Assembly: GCF_900176005.1 (NCBI RefSeq) | Contig: NZ_LT838272.1 | Location: 186,001 to 250,000 of the forward strand | Length of the DNA: 64,000 nucleotides | Reading direction: 5' to 3' | Source: Thermanaeromonas toyohensis ToBE | GTDB taxonomy: Bacteria > Bacillota > DSM-521 > Neomoorellales > Neomoorellaceae | Shown: piece after piece, positions 61,579 to 64,000 of the stretch | How positions within the stretch are numbered: the stretch's first letter is position 1 | How the letters are laid out: each line of letters opens with the position of its first letter | The notes under the pieces: generated by a model | The model's database searches: none | Told to the model about the DNA's origin: nothing | What the model saw: only the letters and a program-made list of their open reading frames with translations | Translations under genes and position numbers: made by a program

Positions 61579-62745
61579 ATGCGGCAGCTCCTAGATGGGA
61601 ACGAAGCTACTGCTATGGCGGCGCGGCTTGTGCGAGTGGAAGTTCTTGCTTCTTACCCTATCACTCCAGCCGCACCAGCCATGGAACGGATCACCCGTTT
61701 TATTGCCGAAGGGACTCTTCAGGCTAAGTTCATCCGGGTAGAATCTGATCACAGCGCCTTGGCTGCCGCTGTAGGCGCAGCCCTGGCAGGTGCCAGACCC
61801 CTGGTTATCACCAACTCCCAGGGTTTAGCCTATATGAGCGAGGTATTATACCATGCCTCGGGGCTCAGGCTGCCCATAGTTATGGCTGTAGTGAACCGGG
61901 GCTTAGCAGCACCCCATACCCGTTTTCCTGATCATGGAGATGCGGTAGCCCAGGAAGCTTGTGGGTGGATACAGCTCTTTTGTGAGAACAATCAAGAGGT
62001 TCTAGATACTTTAATCCAAGCTTATCGCCTAGCGGAGGATGAACGGGTGAGACTCCCGGTAATGGTGCATTATGAAAGCTATATTCAGTCCCATACCCGC
62101 GAAGTAGTGGAGGTTCCGGCTGCAGAAGATGTAGATAAATTTTTACCTTTATACCGCCGGCCGGCTCTAGATGTTAATAACCCGCAAGCAGTAAATGTAG
62201 TCACCGGGCCCGACTTGTATATGGACTATAAGTACCAGCAGGATAAGGCCCTACAGGATGCTGCGGGAGTGCTTCGTGAGCTAGATCTTGCTTATGCTGA
62301 ATTAACTGGCCGGAGCTGGGGGGGAACGTTAAAGGGTTACCAGTTGGAAGGTGCACTGCATATCTTCGTTACCATGGGATCGCTAGCCAGCACATGCCGC
62401 GAAGCGGTAGATGTTCTACGGGGAGAGGGTTTACCAGTGGGGCTGTTAAAGGTACGGGCCTTCCGCCCCTTCCCCAGGGAGGAAGTGCGGTTCCTTTTAA
62501 GGGAGGCTCGCTCGGTAACGGTTTTGGATAAAAACATTGTTTACGGTTCGGGAGGAGCCTTGGCTAGGGAGGTGCGGGCTTCTCTGTACGGGCTAGCCCC
62601 AGGACCTTCTGTCTATAGTTACATTGCCGGTCTCGGTGGCCGGGATGTAACTTTAGAAGATGTAATCCGCATCTACAAGAGAGTAGAGGAAAAAGTTAAA
62701 GCCAACCAGGAACCTGTATCCTACGAGTGGTATGGAATAGAGTAA
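61579..62745 (+). CDS. 2-oxoacid:ferredoxin oxidoreductase alpha subunit
   Basis: A 388-residue PorA/VorA-type subunit. LLDGNEATAMAARLVRVEVL and SYPITPAAPAMERI form the N-terminal TPP-interacting domain; ESDHSALAAAVGAALAGARP and TNSQGLAYMSEVLYHASGLR are also typical. The C-terminal domain includes VTMGSLASTCREAV and VGLLKVRAFRPFP. It oxidises a 2-oxoacid with coenzyme A to acyl-CoA, CO2 and reduced ferredoxin, or works in reverse. The substrate (pyruvate, branched-chain, aryl or other) cannot be settled by reading. ATG 61579 follows GGGGAAGG. Confidence 0.92.
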   Translation: MRQLLDGNEATAMAARLVRVEVLASYPITPAAPAMERITRFIAEGTLQAKFIRVESDHSALAAAVGAALAGARPLVITNSQGLAYMSEVLYHASGLRLPIVMAVVNRGLAAPHTRFPDHGDAVAQEACGWIQLFCENNQEVLDTLIQAYRLAEDERVRLPVMVHYESYIQSHTREVVEVPAAEDVDKFLPLYRRPALDVNNPQAVNVVTGPDLYMDYKYQQDKALQDAAGVLRELDLAYAELTGRSWGGTLKGYQLEGALHIFVTMGSLASTCREAVDVLRGEGLPVGLLKVRAFRPFPREEVRFLLREARSVTVLDKNIVYGSGGALAREVRASLYGLAPGPSVYSYIAGLGGRDVTLEDVIRIYKRVEEKVKANQEPVSYEWYGIE

Positions 62746-62761
62746 CAGGAGGTAGCTTAAA

Positions 62762-63610
62762 GTGGATTTATTTACAGGGGGACATATGGGTTGCCGCGGA
62801 TGCGGGGCGGCTATTGCTGTGCGCCAGGCTATGGAGGCCCTGGGTCCGCGTACTATTATTGTGATACCCGCCTCTTGTATGGCCACTATAGGGGGGTCAG
62901 GGTTAAAGACCGCCTGGCGTATCCCCTTCTACCATTCCCTTTTTGAGTGCGCTCCAGCGGTGGCTTCTGGTATCCGGGCGGCTTTAGAGGTGCAGGGAAT
63001 AAAGGGGGTAAACGTGGTTTCTTGGGCGGGAGATGCCGGGACGGCGGACATCGGATTTCAATCCTTAACTGGTGCTGCTGAACGGGAGGAGGATATAATA
63101 CACGTCTGCTACGATAACGAAAGTTATATGAATACTGGCGGCCAGGCAGGGGGGACTACACCCTTTAGGGCTTGGACTCCTGATACGCCTTCCGGCAAGA
63201 CGACACGGCATAAGGATATGCTGGCCATCATGGCTGCCCACCGGCCAGCCTATCTAGCTACGGCTTCTATCGCCTATCCGCAAGATTTCATAGACAAACT
63301 CAAACGGGCTAAAGAAATCAAAGGTTTCCGTTATATTCACGTCCTGGCTCCCTGCTACCGTGGCTGGGGAATAAAGGAAGAGGAGACGGTAGAAATGGCT
63401 AGGCTAGCGGTGGAATGCGGTCTCTGGGAACTATACGAAATTAGGGCGGGGGAGCGACGGGTCACCGTAATCCCGGAGCGCCGGGTACCAGTGCGGGAAT
63501 ACCTCCTCAGGCAGCAACGCTTCCGTACTCTTAGTGAAGAGGATTTAGCTTTCTTCCAGGTAGAGGCAGGCTTTTTAACCAACTTGTCAGGAGGGGAAGG
63601 TGCTCTTTAA
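62762..63610 (+). CDS. 2-oxoacid:ferredoxin oxidoreductase beta subunit
   Basis: A 282-residue TPP-binding subunit. The N-terminal GHMGCRGCGAAIAVR holds the proximal cluster cysteines, and VSWAGDAGTADIGFQSLTGA with HVCYDNESYMNTGGQAGGTT is the TPP-magnesium motif. A further conserved cysteine is in VLAPCYRGWG. GTG 62762 follows ACAGGAGG. It forms the catalytic core with the alpha subunit encoded just upstream. Confidence 0.92.
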   Translation: MDLFTGGHMGCRGCGAAIAVRQAMEALGPRTIIVIPASCMATIGGSGLKTAWRIPFYHSLFECAPAVASGIRAALEVQGIKGVNVVSWAGDAGTADIGFQSLTGAAEREEDIIHVCYDNESYMNTGGQAGGTTPFRAWTPDTPSGKTTRHKDMLAIMAAHRPAYLATASIAYPQDFIDKLKRAKEIKGFRYIHVLAPCYRGWGIKEEETVEMARLAVECGLWELYEIRAGERRVTVIPERRVPVREYLLRQQRFRTLSEEDLAFFQVEAGFLTNLSGGEGAL

Positions 63611-63689
63611 CCTCCATCCCTATAGTTGCAAAAGTCTACCTCAAAGTTAGTGGATAACACCGGAGGCTCTTTTTAAGGGAGGCAGGAGG

Positions 63690-64000
63690 ATGATAGAAAT
63701 ACGTTTTCACGGCCGTTATGGCCAGCCAGTTACACCTTGGGCCATGGCCATAGCGGAGAAGGCCTTAAAACAGGGATATTATGTTCAGGTGTTTGAAAAC
63801 TTCGGTGCTTTCCGTCCGGGAGCGCCCTTGCATACTACGGTTAGAATCAGCGATACTTTCATTTACACTCGTTCCTCGAATAAGACTACACCCGATATAG
63901 TAGTGGTGCTGGATAACAGCCTTTTTAACGTTGTCGATGTTACCCAGGGGCTTAAAAAAGGAGGAGTAGTAATAGCTGCTGGGCTGTCCCAAGAAGTAGC
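63690..64000 (+). CDS. 2-oxoacid:ferredoxin oxidoreductase gamma subunit, 5' part
   Basis: The first 103 residues are visible; the gene continues past the window edge. IEIRFHGRYGQPVTPWAMAI corresponds to the start of PorG/VorG gamma subunits, normally RxxGRGGQGV; here the glycine-rich loop reads GRYGQPV. ENFGAFRPGAPLHTTVRISD and PDIVVVLDNSLFN agree with the family. ATG 63690 follows GGCAGGAGG directly. It completes the delta-alpha-beta-gamma order of the operon. Confidence 0.88.
   Translation, partial: MIEIRFHGRYGQPVTPWAMAIAEKALKQGYYVQVFENFGAFRPGAPLHTTVRISDTFIYTRSSNKTTPDIVVVLDNSLFNVVDVTQGLKKGGVVIAAGLSQEV

Noticed and set aside
1-64000. CRISPR arrays, tRNA or rRNA genes
   Set aside because: No regularly spaced repeats, cloverleaf sequences or rRNA segments were seen on reading either strand.

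Overview
The window reads like a thermophilic, acetogenic Firmicute of the Moorella/Thermanaeromonas type (Moorellaceae). The strongest evidence is a 900-residue selenocysteine formate dehydrogenase alpha subunit with Sec at residue 358, followed by fdhD and NuoE/NuoF-type partner genes. Clostridial-style ferredoxin chemistry, many TTG/GTG starts, stalk-domain envelope proteins, HD-GYP proteins and a group IIC intron fit the same picture. The species assignment is inference; no rRNA or tRNA gene is present.

Layout. 1-2.6 kb: HD-GYP signalling genes, a lone receiver domain, and decayed MCP and GGDEF fragments. 2.8-4.15 kb (minus strand): a DeoR regulator and a truncated four-carbon acid sugar kinase. 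4.36-13.8 kb: one long catabolic operon (SorC regulator, NAD-kinase-like protein, DhnA-type aldolase, zinc dehydrogenase, complete ECF transporter, PfkB kinase, ADP-ribosylglycohydrolase). 14.2-22.8 kb: a MarR-controlled efflux operon (EmrB-like MFS pump, three adaptor proteins, RND pump) bracketed by two near-identical 38-bp sites. 22.9-28.8 kb: an ECF sigma factor, its membrane anti-sigma factor, a large secreted stalk-domain protein and a TolC-like protein; three copies of one ECF-type promoter precede the first three of these genes. 28.9-31.9 kb: TetR, HlyD adaptor and ABC-2 permease. 32-34.4 kb: amidohydrolase, nitrilase and tautomerase. 34.45-36.34 kb: a complete group IIC intron inserted just after a terminator. 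36.4-41.2 kb: a stalk-domain protein, a cyclophilin-like protein and a Lon-like protease. 41.2-45 kb: a c-di-AMP riboswitch before an APC transporter, a small membrane protein, a membrane-tethered Usp and two TrkA-type proteins, probably potassium homeostasis. 45-52.2 kb: NlpC/P60 hydrolase, TrpB2, a FAD enzyme, DUF1015 and an S41 protease. 52.5-58.6 kb: the formate dehydrogenase cluster. 58.8-64 kb: a PrpR_N/PAS sigma-54 activator and, behind a consensus -24/-12 promoter, a four-subunit 2-oxoacid:ferredoxin oxidoreductase whose gamma gene runs off the window.

How it works together. Formate dehydrogenase supplies the first methyl-branch step of CO2 fixation; the 2-oxoacid oxidoreductase links ferredoxin to 2-oxoacid metabolism under substrate-responsive sigma-54 control. 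The 4.4-13.8 kb operon resembles an import-and-cleave pathway for a nucleoside-like glycoside, recalling the E. coli yegTUV pairing of kinase and ADP-ribosylglycohydrolase. The 14-32 kb region is an envelope and efflux block with several separate regulators.
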